A DNA stretch of 64,000 nt from Azospirillum halopraeferens DSM 3675 (GCF_000429625.1 NZ_KE386928.1:101913-165912); one strand, 5' to 3'; positions 48,963 to 57,304 are shown, counted from the stretch's first letter. Notes: generated by a model not told the origin, from the letters alone. A program made the numbers and translations.

Positions 48963-50942
48963 ATGGCAGGCGGGGTGATGATGGTCGGGCGTGCGGTGGC
49001 GCTCGCGGTGGCGACGGCATTTCTGATGGCGGCGGGGGCGCTTGCGCCGGCGGCGGCGCGCCAGCCCTTCTATGTGTCCACCACCGGCAACGACTCCTGG
49101 TCCGGCCTGGCGCCCGAGCTGAGCGGCGACGCCCGCGACGGCCCCTTCGCGACGCTCGCCCGCGCCGTTGCCGCGGCGGCGGCGGCGGGCGGGCGGACCA
49201 TCCTGGTGCGCGGCGGCCTCTACCCGCTGGACCGGCCGGTCGAGTTGGGGCCCGACTCGTCGGGCCTGCGCATCGCCGCCTTCCCCGGCGAAACCCCGGT
49301 CCTGTCCGGCGGGGCGGTGGTGGGTGGCTTCGTGCCGGTGGACGGGGGACCGGCGGGGGACGGGGTGTTCGCCGCCCCCCTGGCCGCGGACCCCGGCCTG
49401 GACGTGGCGCTGGACGGCCGGCGCCTGCGGCCGGCGCAGAGCGGCACCGTCGATCCCGACGACCCGCTGCGCAGCGGCTGGTCGGTCGCCCGCGCCGTGC
49501 GCGGCGGCGCCGACCCGCAACGGCTGCGCTACACGCCGGGCGCCGTGGACCCGCGCCGCGCGGTGGCCGGCGTGCGCATCCAGGCGCTGGACCGCGACCG
49601 GCGCGGCGACGTGATCGCCGGCATCGCCCGGGTGGAGCCCGACGCCCACCGCCTGACCCTGGACCGTGCGGCGCCGTTCCCGTTGGCCGACGGCTCCACC
49701 TTCCGGCTGCTCGGCCATCCCGACTTCCTGCGGGCGCCCGGCGAATTCGCCTGGGACGGGCACACCGGCCGGCTGCTGGTCCGCCCGGCGGAGCCCGCCG
49801 CCTTCGCCCGCGCCGGCCGCGTCCGGGTGGCGCGGGTGGCGCCGCTGGTCCGCCTGAACGGGGCCACGGGGGTGACGCTGGAAGGGCTGGAGTTCGCCGA
49901 CGTGCCGTACGACGGCACGGCCCTGGTGCTGGCCGGCGGCGGCGGCCACCGCGTGCTCGCCAACCGCTTCGTCGGCGTCGGCACCGCGGTGTCCGTCTCC
50001 GCGTCCGACGGCAACCTGGTGGCGGGCAACCGCGTGGAGCGGGCCGGCCGGTCCGGCATGATCGTGTCGGGCAGCGCGCAGGGCAACCGCATCACCGCCA
50101 ACCGCCTGCGCGATGTGGGGGTGGTGTCGCTGTCCGGTGCCGCGGTGGCGGTCGAGGGGGCCGGCGGCACCGTGGTTGCCCACAACGAGATCGTCGGCAC
50201 CGCCCGCCACGGCATCGCCCTGGTGGAGCGGCCGGACGCTCCGCCCAACCTCGGCACGGTCATCGCCTACAACCGCATCCGCGACACCGGCCGGCAGACG
50301 GCCGAAGCGGGCGCGGTGGCGGTGACCGACGGCGTCGGGGCCGAGGCCGGCACCATCATCCGCGGCAACGACATCCGCCACACCGGCGGCCTGGCGACCG
50401 ACGCGGCCGGCCGCTGGCTGGACCGTCACCGCGGCTTCGGCGTGCTGCTGGCCGGCCCCGCCGACGGGGTGCTGGTGGAGCGCAACCTGTTTGTCGACAC
50501 CGGCCCGGCCGCGGTGTTCATCCACGGCGGCGACCGCAATCGGGTGGAGAACAACGTCAGCGTCCTGACCCGGCCGGGCGACCGCTTCGTGCGCCTGGAG
50601 TGGCTGCCGTCGGCCGGGGTGGCCGGGTTCCTGCGCGACAACACCATCGTGCGCAACATCGTGCACGCCCGCGTGCCGGTGGAGCGGTACTGGGACAACA
50701 TCACCGGCGGCGTCCCGGTGATGGAGGACAACGTGCTGGACCGCGCCGGCCGCGGCGGTCCGCCGGCCCCCTCCGCCGCAGCGGCGCGCACCCGCACCGG
50801 GCCGGCGTTGGCCAATCCCCACTTCGTCGATCCCGACGCCGGAGACTTCCGGCTGCGCCCCGATTCGCCGGCGCGTGCCCTGGGCATCGACGATCTGCCC
50901 CTGGCCCTGATGGGCCCGGAGGGCGCGCCGCGGCGCCCTTGA
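48963..50942 (+). CDS. Exported right-handed parallel beta-helix protein without lysine or cysteine
   Basis: 659 residues from ATG 48963 (GAGG upstream; ATG 48978 also possible). Signal peptide, then FYVSTTGNDSWSG and GPFATLARAV, the usual start of DUF1565/pectate-lyase-like beta-helix proteins, followed by many short repeats of the NRF/NxIxxTG kind (about 330-580). It probably binds or cleaves polysaccharide outside the cytoplasm. I found no Lys and no Cys in the whole protein. It stands alone, divergent from rpmH. Confidence 0.78.
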   Translation: MAGGVMMVGRAVALAVATAFLMAAGALAPAAARQPFYVSTTGNDSWSGLAPELSGDARDGPFATLARAVAAAAAAGGRTILVRGGLYPLDRPVELGPDSSGLRIAAFPGETPVLSGGAVVGGFVPVDGGPAGDGVFAAPLAADPGLDVALDGRRLRPAQSGTVDPDDPLRSGWSVARAVRGGADPQRLRYTPGAVDPRRAVAGVRIQALDRDRRGDVIAGIARVEPDAHRLTLDRAAPFPLADGSTFRLLGHPDFLRAPGEFAWDGHTGRLLVRPAEPAAFARAGRVRVARVAPLVRLNGATGVTLEGLEFADVPYDGTALVLAGGGGHRVLANRFVGVGTAVSVSASDGNLVAGNRVERAGRSGMIVSGSAQGNRITANRLRDVGVVSLSGAAVAVEGAGGTVVAHNEIVGTARHGIALVERPDAPPNLGTVIAYNRIRDTGRQTAEAGAVAVTDGVGAEAGTIIRGNDIRHTGGLATDAAGRWLDRHRGFGVLLAGPADGVLVERNLFVDTGPAAVFIHGGDRNRVENNVSVLTRPGDRFVRLEWLPSAGVAGFLRDNTIVRNIVHARVPVERYWDNITGGVPVMEDNVLDRAGRGGPPAPSAAAARTRTGPALANPHFVDPDAGDFRLRPDSPARALGIDDLPLALMGPEGAPRRP

Positions 50943-50994
50943 ACCGGGTCCGCTCCCCCGCCGATAATGACGCATGCAGCAGGGGGGCGGTGGC

Positions 50995-51663
50995 ATGACG
51001 ACGGACGACGCGGACTGGCCGGCGGCGTTTCCGGCGCTGACGGAGCCGGAGTGCCTGGAACGCCTGCGCCGGGAGGCGCGGCCGGTGCGGCTGCCGCGCG
51101 GCACCGTGGTGTTCCGGCCGGGCCATCCGTGCAGCAGCTACCTCATGGTGGTGGACGGCGCCGTGCGGGTGCAGATGATCGGCGAATCCGGGCGCGAGAT
51201 CGTCCTCTACCGCGTCCAGCGCGGCGAGACCTGCATCCTCACCACCGCCTGCCTGATGACAAGGGCCGGCTACAACGCCGAAGGCGTGGTGGAGACGGAG
51301 GTCACGGCCATGGCGCTCGATGCCCAGCCGTTCCATGACCTGCTGGCGCGGTCGGCGGCGTTCCGGGACTTCGTCTTCGCCTCGTTCGGGGCGCGCCTGA
51401 CCGGGCTGATGATGCTGGTGGAGGAGGTGGCGTTCGGCCGCGTCGACCTGCGCCTGGCCCGCTTCCTGCTGGACCGCCGGGACGCCGCCGGCGGGCTCGA
51501 CACCACCCACCAGGCGGTGGCGGTGGAACTGGGCACCGTGCGCGAGGTGGTGAGCCGCCAGCTCAAGGAGTTCGAGCGCCGCGGCCTGGTCGGCCTGACC
51601 CGAGGCCGCATTGCGGTGCACGACGCGGCGGCGCTGGAGCGGCTGGCGGCGCCGATCGGCTGA
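50995..51663 (+). CDS. Crp/Fnr-family transcriptional regulator
   Basis: 222 residues from ATG 50995 after an AGGGGGGCGG stretch. Cyclic-nucleotide-binding fold (VVFRPGHPCSSYLMVVDGAV; GREIVLYRVQRGETC) and a C-terminal HTH_Crp (THQAVAVELGTVREVVSRQLKEF). Cysteines in HPCSS and GETCILTTACLM are not in the Fnr iron-sulfur arrangement but could sense redox or sulfur species. Two dyads lie in the spacer before the next gene, a DUF2892 protein, which is the likely target. Confidence 0.88.
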   Translation: MTTDDADWPAAFPALTEPECLERLRREARPVRLPRGTVVFRPGHPCSSYLMVVDGAVRVQMIGESGREIVLYRVQRGETCILTTACLMTRAGYNAEGVVETEVTAMALDAQPFHDLLARSAAFRDFVFASFGARLTGLMMLVEEVAFGRVDLRLARFLLDRRDAAGGLDTTHQAVAVELGTVREVVSRQLKEFERRGLVGLTRGRIAVHDAAALERLAAPIG

Positions 51664-51680
51664 TGCGGCACGATGCCGCA
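51664..51680. promoter_or_regulatory. Perfect 7-3-7 dyad right after the Crp-like gene
   Basis: TGCGGCA, CGA, TGCCGCA immediately after the stop codon. TTCTTTT follows 4 bases later, so it could be a short terminator, or an operator of the same build as the next dyad. Confidence 0.45.
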
Positions 51681-51703
51681 GTGTTCTTTTGCCGGTGAAG
51701 CAG

Positions 51704-51718
51704 TGTGACTTGGTCACA
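51704..51718. promoter_or_regulatory. Crp/Fnr-like operator, TGTGAC-TTG-GTCACA
   Basis: A perfect 6-3-6 dyad 60 bp before the DUF2892 start. The half-sites match Crp (TGTGA/TCACA) but the spacing is one base shorter than the E. coli site. The adjacent Crp-like regulator is the natural candidate to bind it. Confidence 0.5.
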
Positions 51719-51778
51719 GACCACGGGGGCGGGCGGGCCTACAACCGGCGCACGTCCATTCCGCAAAGGAGCGTCCCC

Positions 51779-51982
51779 ATGCCCACGAACCTCGGCGCCG
51801 TCGACCGCGCCCTGCGCGCCATCGTCGGCCTCATCCTGATCGCGCTGGTCTTCGTCGGCCCGCAGACCGCCTGGGGCTGGGTCGGCCTGGTGCCGCTGCT
51901 GACGGCGGTGATCGGCTTCTGCCCCGCCTACACCCTGATCGGCCTCAGGACCTGCCCGGTGTCGCGCGACAAGGAGGCGTGA
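51779..51982 (+). CDS. DUF2892 small membrane protein
   Basis: 67 residues from ATG 51779 after AAAGGAG. LGAVDRALRAIVGLILIALVF and a second hydrophobic segment with IGFCPAYTLIGLRTCP match DUF2892 (the membrane part of YgaP-type proteins), including the two conserved Cys. These proteins are often linked to rhodanese and sulfur or thiol chemistry. Probably controlled by the Crp-like regulator upstream. Confidence 0.88.
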   Translation: MPTNLGAVDRALRAIVGLILIALVFVGPQTAWGWVGLVPLLTAVIGFCPAYTLIGLRTCPVSRDKEA

Positions 51983-52000
51983 TCGCGGACCGAACACCGA

Positions 52001-52036
52001 AAAGCCCTTTCCCCGCCGGGGAAAGGGCTTTCTTTG
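52001..52036. terminator. Bidirectional terminator, perfect 14-bp stem
   Basis: Arms 52001-52014 and 52018-52031 around a 3-base loop. A-rich before and T-rich after (TTTCTTT), so it can serve the DUF2892 gene on the plus strand and regA on the minus strand. Confidence 0.85.
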
Positions 52037-52066
52037 TATCGGCGCGGTGCAGGATCTTCCGGCGCG

Positions 52067-52663
52067 TCAGCCGCGCGGGGCGTGCTTGTTGAGGATGCGC
52101 TGCAGGGTGCGGCGGTGCATCTTCAGGCGGCGCGCCGTTTCCGACACGTTGCGGTCGCACTGCTCGAACACGCGCTGGATGTGTTCCCAGCGCACGCGGT
52201 CGGCCGACATGGGGTTGTCCGGCGGCTCCGGCAGCGGCCGGCCGTCGGCCAGCAGCGCGGATTCCACGGCATCGGCGTCCGCGGGCTTGGGCAGGTAATC
52301 GACCGCCCCCGCCTTCACCGCGGCGACCGCCGTGGCGATGTTGCCATATCCGGTCAGCATGACGATCCGCGCGTCGGGGCGCGCGTCGCGCAGGCACTTC
52401 ACCACATCCAGGCCGCTGCCGTCGGCCAGCCGCAGGTCGACGACCGCGAAGGCCGGTGCCGATTCCTGCGCCACCTCGACGCCGAGCGCGACACTGTCCA
52501 CCGCCACAACGTTGAAACCGCGCTTTTCCATCGCCCGGGCCAGGCGAATGCGAAACGGGGCGTCGTCGTCGACAATGAGCAGGCTGCGGGTCACGTCCCC
52601 GTTGAACGTCAGGTTCGGGGTTTCACCCGCGGGACTCTCGTCCGTGACCATCGCACTATCCAT
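52067..52663 (-). CDS. regA: Redox response regulator RegA/ActR/PrrA
   Basis: 198 residues. Receiver with Asp76 in AVVDLRLADGSGLDVV and the almost invariant C-terminal Fis-type HTH (NVSETARRLKMHRRTLQRIL) of this family. Controls photosynthesis, respiration, carbon or nitrogen fixation genes according to redox state. Two bases separate it from regB. Confidence 0.96.
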   Translation of the reverse strand: MDSAMVTDESPAGETPNLTFNGDVTRSLLIVDDDAPFRIRLARAMEKRGFNVVAVDSVALGVEVAQESAPAFAVVDLRLADGSGLDVVKCLRDARPDARIVMLTGYGNIATAVAAVKAGAVDYLPKPADADAVESALLADGRPLPEPPDNPMSADRVRWEHIQRVFEQCDRNVSETARRLKMHRRTLQRILNKHAPRG

Positions 52664-52665
52664 CC

Positions 52666-54006
52666 CTAGTCCTTCGGTTCTAGGATCGTACGCTTCCAGC
52701 GTACGACAACTCGTGCACCGCCGCCACGATTATTGCTATAGCCAACCGTCGCGCCGGCCTTCTCCAGCAGGGTCTGTGCAATGAAGATGCCCAACCCCAT
52801 GTGGCCGCCCCGATCGCCCCGCGTCGAAATGTACGGTTCGCCGATGCGGCTGAGCACAGTCGGCGGGAAACCGGGGCCGTCGTCCATGATCGAGATCATG
52901 GCGGAGCCGGAATCCCACTCAACCGTCACGGTCACCCGCCGTTCGGCGAACTGATAGGCGTTCTGGATGAAGTTGCCGAGCCCGTGGAGAACCTCAGGGC
53001 TGCGCCGCACCACCGGCTCGTCGCCGGCGGGCGGGTCGGGGCGCTCGATCACCAGATCGATTCCGCCCACGTGGTGGGGGGCGGCCGCCTCCTCGATGAC
53101 CGCGGTCAGGGGCATGCGCTCGAACGGGTCGCCGCCGTCGGCTTCCGGCTTGCGGGCGAGGTCGGCCAGGATCTCGCGGCAGCGCATGACCTGGCTCTGC
53201 AACAGGGCGACGTCCTCGACGAAGGGGCTGTCGGGCGGCAGCTCGCGCGACAGCTCCTTGGCGACCACGGCGATGGTGCCGAGCGGCGATCCCAGCTCGT
53301 GCGCCGCCGCCGCCGCCAGGGCCCCCAGCGCGCCCAGCCGCTGTTCGCGCGACAGCGCCACCTGGGTGGCCGCCAGGGCGTCGGCGTAGCGGCGCGCCTC
53401 GTCGGCGACGCGGAACACGTAGGCGGCGATGAACACCGAGGAGACCGACAGCGACAGCCAGATGCCGAAGGCGTACAGGGGGGCCAGCGCCGGCAGGGTT
53501 TCCGGCCAGGGCAGGGGGAACTGCCACAGGGCCAGCACCGTCAGGCACACCAGGCTGAGGCCGGTCAGCAGCACCACCGAGTAGCGGGACAGGATGGCCG
53601 CCGCCACCGTCATGGGCGCCAGGATCAGGATGGCGAAGGGGTTGGACAGCCCGCCCGTGAGGTAGAGCAGCAGCGAAAGCTGCAGCATGTCGTAGGCGAG
53701 GTAGAGAGCGGCGTCGCGGTCGGCCAGACGCAGCCGCCCGCCCCGCTGGGCCATGGCCACGAGGTTGAGCAGCACCGAGGCGCCGATGGCCGCCAGCACC
53801 GGCCCCAGCGGCAGGTCGAAGCCCAGCCCGAACTGCACCACGACGACGGTGGTGAGCTGGCCCAGCACGGCGATCCAGCGGATCAGGATCAGCGTGCGCA
53901 GGGTGATCCGCCCGTCGCGCGCCGACCACATGGCGGGTGACAGGGGCAGCGGCGCGGAATCCGCGGACGGGGCGGAGGGATCGGCGGACGCGTCGGCAAG
54001 GCTCAT
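52666..54006 (-). CDS. regB: Redox sensor histidine kinase RegB/ActS/PrrB
   Basis: 446 residues from ATG 54006. Six membrane segments with the quinone-sensing heptapeptide GGLSNPF (118-124), His236 in AAAAAHELGSPLG, and the redox-active Cys276 near the H-box (MRCREIL). ATPase domain with a G box GPGFPPTVL. Phosphorylates RegA under reducing conditions. The gene lies 141 bp downstream of the BLUF photoreceptor gene on the same strand. Confidence 0.95.
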   Translation of the reverse strand: MSLADASADPSAPSADSAPLPLSPAMWSARDGRITLRTLILIRWIAVLGQLTTVVVVQFGLGFDLPLGPVLAAIGASVLLNLVAMAQRGGRLRLADRDAALYLAYDMLQLSLLLYLTGGLSNPFAILILAPMTVAAAILSRYSVVLLTGLSLVCLTVLALWQFPLPWPETLPALAPLYAFGIWLSLSVSSVFIAAYVFRVADEARRYADALAATQVALSREQRLGALGALAAAAAHELGSPLGTIAVVAKELSRELPPDSPFVEDVALLQSQVMRCREILADLARKPEADGGDPFERMPLTAVIEEAAAPHHVGGIDLVIERPDPPAGDEPVVRRSPEVLHGLGNFIQNAYQFAERRVTVTVEWDSGSAMISIMDDGPGFPPTVLSRIGEPYISTRGDRGGHMGLGIFIAQTLLEKAGATVGYSNNRGGGARVVVRWKRTILEPKD

Positions 54007-54147
54007 CGGGGCGGCAATCCTGGGGCGCTGGACATGGACCGGGGCGCAGGGCGGCGCGCGGCCCTGCATTCAGTGGGGATATGGACGACTATGCCATCAA
54101 GGGTCTCGGTATGACCAAGCGATTCGGCGCGGATGGCGCCGGATGCG

Positions 54148-54669
54148 TCAGGGCTGTCCGTCCGTCCCGCCGCTGCCGCCGGCCGCCGTCGGGCCGTTGC
54201 GCGTGAGGGCGGCGAGATGACCCAGCAACGCGACGGCCATGTCCGCGGTCAGGCGTTCCGGGCGCAGCACCGGGCTTGCGCAGAAGCGCTGGCAGGCGGC
54301 GCGGGTGGCCGGATCGGCGCCCATGAACAGCATCGACCAGTCCGGGAACACGCGCTCCGCATCGGGGATGAAGGCGATGATGGTGACATCACGGTGGCGG
54401 GGGTCGGCGGCGATGCGGGTGAACAGACGGTTGAGCGCCGCTCGCCGGCCTTCCAGAATCTGCAGAAAGTGGCGGTCGGTAAGGCACAGCGCGCCCGTGA
54501 CGCCGATGCGGCGGTTGTTGTCGCGCGATCGCATCAGGATCGCCTTCAGGCCGGCGCGCGTCAGGCGCTCGCTGATGGTGCTGTAGTAGATCAGGCGGCA
54601 CGGTTCATCCTCGGCGGCGATTCCGCCGGTGAATGCCGGGCCGGCTGCCGGTTCCGCAGTCGCGACCAT
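54148..54669 (-). CDS. BLUF-domain blue-light photoreceptor
   Basis: 173 residues from ATG 54669. The BLUF domain (about 24-115) has the light-switch residues: Tyr28 in LIYYS, Asn51/52 in SRDNNRRIGVTGAL, Gln70 in HFLQILEG, and Trp111/Met113 in FPDWSMLF. It should bind FAD non-covalently. A C-terminal helical region (about 116-160) follows with no enzymatic domain, as in short BLUF proteins that act by protein contact. It is upstream of regB-regA on the same strand. Confidence 0.92.
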   Translation of the reverse strand: MVATAEPAAGPAFTGGIAAEDEPCRLIYYSTISERLTRAGLKAILMRSRDNNRRIGVTGALCLTDRHFLQILEGRRAALNRLFTRIAADPRHRDVTIIAFIPDAERVFPDWSMLFMGADPATRAACQRFCASPVLRPERLTADMAVALLGHLAALTRNGPTAAGGSGGTDGQP

Positions 54670-54796
54670 CCGTCCCCCGTCCCTCTCCGTCGCCGGTTGC
54701 CATCGGACCGCCGGATTCGTACATCCTCCCCGGCTGGATTGCACGCGCCTGAAATGATAGCGTCCTGGTCCGATCCCTTTTCGAGCCCCGGTTGCC

Positions 54797-55873
54797 ATGA
54801 AGCTGTCCGAGATCGCCGCCGCCCTCGACGCCCGCTGTGAGGGTGACGGCACCATCGAGATTCACCGCGCCGTCCACCCCGCCGAAGCGGAAGGGGACGG
54901 CGACCTGGCCCTTGCCATGGACAAGGATCTGGTCGGCCTGCTTGCCGGCACCCGGGCGCGCGCCGCCGTGGTGGCCGAGGGCGCGGAGGTGCCGGAAGGG
55001 CTGGCCGGGGTGATCCGGGTCAAGCGGCCGCGCTACGCCATGGCCGGTCTGCTCGACGTGTTCGAGCGGCCGGTGCACGCCGAGGCGGGCATCCACCCGT
55101 CCGCCTTCGTCGCCCCCGACGCCGAGCTGGGGGAGGGCGTGTCGGTGGGCGCCTTCGTCTACGTCGGGCCGCGGGCCGCGGTGGGCGCGGGCACCATCCT
55201 GATGCCCCACGTTACCGTGGGCGCCGGGGCGCGCATCGGGCGCGACGGGCTTCTGCACCCCGGCGTGCGCATCGGCGAACGGGTGGAACTGGGCGAGCGC
55301 TGCATCATCCAGCCCAACGCCGCCGTGGGCAACGACGGCTTCAGCTTCGTGACGCCGGAGCCGGGCAGCGTCGAGACCGCCAAGGCCACCGGCAAGGTGG
55401 GGGCGACCAACGTGCTGATCCGCCGCGTCAACTCCATCGGCACGGTGATCGTCGGCGACGACGTGGAGATCGGTGCCGGCGCCTGCATCGACCGCGGCAC
55501 CGTCACGGCGACCCGCATCGGCAGCGGCACCAAGATCGACAACCTCGTGCAGATCGGCCACAACGTGCAGGTGGGCACCAACTGCATGCTGTGCGGCCAG
55601 GTGGGCATCGCCGGTTCGGTGGTGGTGGGCGACCGGGTGGTGATGGCCGGCAAAGTCGGCATCGCCGACCACGTCACCATCGGCAGCGACGTGGTCATCG
55701 CCGCCTATTCCGGGGTCGGCACGGACATCCCCGCCAAATCGGTCTACATGGGCATCCCTGCCATGCCGCGCTCTCAGGCCTTCTCCCAGTACAAGAGCCT
55801 GGCCCGGCTGAAGCGCCTGTTCGCCGACGTGGCCGACCTGAAGGCGCGGCTCACGCCCGGCACCGGCGCCTGA
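54797..55873 (+). CDS. lpxD: UDP-3-O-acylglucosamine N-acyltransferase
   Basis: 358 residues. N-terminal uridine-binding domain, a left-handed beta-helix of hexapeptide repeats (about 100-310) with the catalytic His (about 255) in QIGHNVQVG and NDGFSF, and a C-terminal helix (YKSLARLKRLFADVADLKARL). Adds the N-linked 3-hydroxyacyl chain in lipid A synthesis. It stands alone here, not in the usual bamA-lpxD-fabZ-lpxA run, so a second copy may exist. Divergent from the BLUF gene. Confidence 0.92.
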   Translation: MKLSEIAAALDARCEGDGTIEIHRAVHPAEAEGDGDLALAMDKDLVGLLAGTRARAAVVAEGAEVPEGLAGVIRVKRPRYAMAGLLDVFERPVHAEAGIHPSAFVAPDAELGEGVSVGAFVYVGPRAAVGAGTILMPHVTVGAGARIGRDGLLHPGVRIGERVELGERCIIQPNAAVGNDGFSFVTPEPGSVETAKATGKVGATNVLIRRVNSIGTVIVGDDVEIGAGACIDRGTVTATRIGSGTKIDNLVQIGHNVQVGTNCMLCGQVGIAGSVVVGDRVVMAGKVGIADHVTIGSDVVIAAYSGVGTDIPAKSVYMGIPAMPRSQAFSQYKSLARLKRLFADVADLKARLTPGTGA

Positions 55874-55906
55874 GCGCGCCGGGCTGGCGGCACGGGCATC
55901 GTCTCG

Positions 55907-55958
55907 TATGTAAGACGTATTGGCCCGGATGACGGGTTTCGACTGATATGTGAGACGT
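55907..55958 (+). repeat. Two direct repeats, TATGTRAGACGT, 40 bp apart
   Basis: Copies at 55907-55918 and 55947-55958 differ at one base (A or G). They lie just before the broken XRE gene; four helical turns apart, they look like a double operator for that regulator. Confidence 0.55.
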
Positions 55959-55960
55959 CC

Positions 55961-56233
55961 ATGCTGGACCTGCTGACGGTGGGGTAGCGCATCGCCGAGC
56001 GGCGGCGCGAGAAGGGGCTGACGCAGCCGGCGCTGGCGCAACGGGCCGGCGTCAGCCGCGCGACCATCGCGGCGCTGGAAACCGGAGCGGCGCGCGAACT
56101 CGGCTTCAACAAGGTGGCGATGATCCTGGCCGCCCTTGATCTCGACCTGCGCATCGCCACGGCGAACCGCGGGCGCCCCACGTTCGAGGAACTGCGGAAC
56201 GAGGACCGGCTCGGTGATCGGCGTCCGGAGTGA
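55961..56233 (+). pseudogene. XRE-family antitoxin-like regulator with a premature stop codon
   Basis: From ATG 55961 the frame is MLDLLTVG, then TAG (55985-55987), then RIAERRREKGLTQPALAQRA, followed by GVSRATIAALETG and ELGFNKVAMILAALDLDLRI, to a stop at 56231. This is a complete small HTH-XRE (HipB-like) protein of 91 codons apart from the amber codon, which stands where Gln or Glu would be expected. No good start codon lies just after the stop. No hipA-like gene follows. Either a recent pseudogene, a sequencing error, or readthrough. Confidence 0.65.
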
Positions 56234-56354
56234 CGGGCCGGCGGCCGGCGTTCCCGACCGGGACGGGCGGCGTGGGCCGACGGTGTGCGCACCGCCCCGG
56301 GGTTCGACGCGCCGTCGGTTCCGGAGACGCGGGGGACGCCGTAGACCGCCGCCC

Positions 56355-57044
56355 TCATTCGGCACCGGCGCCGAACACCTCGTCCCACGCGGCCATCAGG
56401 GCGGAGTCGACATCGGGCATGGTGACGAGGTGGCCCAGCGCCACCATCGACGTCACGCCGTGCCGGCTGATGCCGCACGGCACGATGCCGGAGAAGTGGG
56501 ACAGGTCCGGCTCCACGTTCAGCGCCACGCCGTGGTAGGTGACCCAGCGGCGCACGCGCACGCCGATGGCGGCGATCTTGTCCTCCTGACCCTTCAGGCC
56601 GCCGTAGGGGCCCTTGTCGACCCAGATGCCGACGCGGCCTTCGCGCCGCTCTCCCTTGATGTTGAAGGCGGCCAGCGTGCGGATCAGCCATTCCTCCAGG
56701 GCGCAGACGAAGGCGCGCACGTCACCGCCCCGCGCCTTCAGGTCCAGCATGACGTAGGCCACCCGCTGGCCCGGTCCGTGGTAGGTGAACTGGCCGCCGC
56801 GGCCGGTGCGGTAGACCGGGAAGCGGCCGGGGTCGAGCAGGTCGGCGTCGTCGGCGCTGGTGCCGGCGGTGTAGAGGGGCGGGTGCTCCAGCAGCCAGAC
56901 CAGCTCCGGTGCGGTGCCGGCGCGGATGGCGGCGACCCGCTCCTCCATGACGGCGATGGCCTCGGGGTAGGGGACCGGTTCGTCGCTGATGCGCCATTCG
57001 ACGGCGCTGCCGGCCGCGGCGGGGGAGGGTTGGGAATGCGTCAC
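56355..57044 (-). CDS. lipB: Octanoyl-[acyl-carrier-protein]:protein N-octanoyltransferase
   Basis: 229 residues. [13 protein letters not shown], catalytic Lys156 region (KIAAIGV) and Cys190 in [12 protein letters not shown]. Transfers octanoate to lipoyl domains; functionally linked to the E3 encoded at 15.2 kb. Single gene. Confidence 0.95.
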   Translation of the reverse strand: MTHSQPSPAAAGSAVEWRISDEPVPYPEAIAVMEERVAAIRAGTAPELVWLLEHPPLYTAGTSADDADLLDPGRFPVYRTGRGGQFTYHGPGQRVAYVMLDLKARGGDVRAFVCALEEWLIRTLAAFNIKGERREGRVGIWVDKGPYGGLKGQEDKIAAIGVRVRRWVTYHGVALNVEPDLSHFSGIVPCGISRHGVTSMVALGHLVTMPDVDSALMAAWDEVFGAGAE

Positions 57045-57073
57045 TTTTTTTCCTGAGGATGCGATTGCACGGC

Positions 57074-57102
57074 TTGATCCGGTGCGCGGACTCTGGTATT
57101 CC
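57074..57102 (+). promoter_or_regulatory. Predicted promoter of the tRNA-Leu gene
   Basis: TTGATC (57074-57079), a 17-bp spacer and TATTCC (57097-57102), about 55 bases before the tRNA. Moderate match, good spacing. Confidence 0.45.
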
Positions 57103-57156
57103 CCCGCTCCACGCCGGACGCAAGCCCAAACGGGCTCCGGATGGACTACCAGCCCT

Positions 57157-57243
57157 GCGGTCGTGGCGGAATTGGTAGACGCGCAGCGTTGAGGTCGCTG
57201 TGGCCGAAAGGCCGTGGAAGTTCGAGTCTTCTCGACCGCACCA
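57157..57243 (+). tRNA. tRNA-Leu (anticodon GAG)
   Basis: 87 bases including encoded CCA. Acceptor stem GCGGTCG (57157-57163) pairs with CGACCGC (57233-57239); the anticodon loop is TTGAGGT between CAGCG and CGCTG, giving GAG; a long variable arm (TGGCCGAAAGGCCG) marks a class II tRNA; TTCGAGT is in the T loop. Reads CUC/CUU. Confidence 0.95.
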
Positions 57244-57258
57244 TCTCCTTCGGGAGAT
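57243..57258 (+). repeat. Short UUCG hairpin at the tRNA 3' end
   Basis: ATCTCC, TTCG, GGAGAT: a perfect 6-bp stem with the very stable UUCG tetraloop, starting at the last base of the CCA. May protect or guide 3' trimming of the tRNA precursor. Confidence 0.5.
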
Positions 57259-57284
57259 CTCCCTGGTAAGCAAAGCGCCCGATG

Positions 57285-57304
57285 CCGGCCCCTTCGGGGG
57301 CCGG
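57285..57304. terminator. UUCG hairpin, probable terminator of tRNA-Leu
   Basis: CCGGCCCC, TTCG, GGGGCCGG: a perfect 8-bp stem with a UUCG loop, followed by TGGCGTTTC. It lies between the tRNA and the 3' end of the convergent STAS gene, so it could act for both. Confidence 0.55.
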
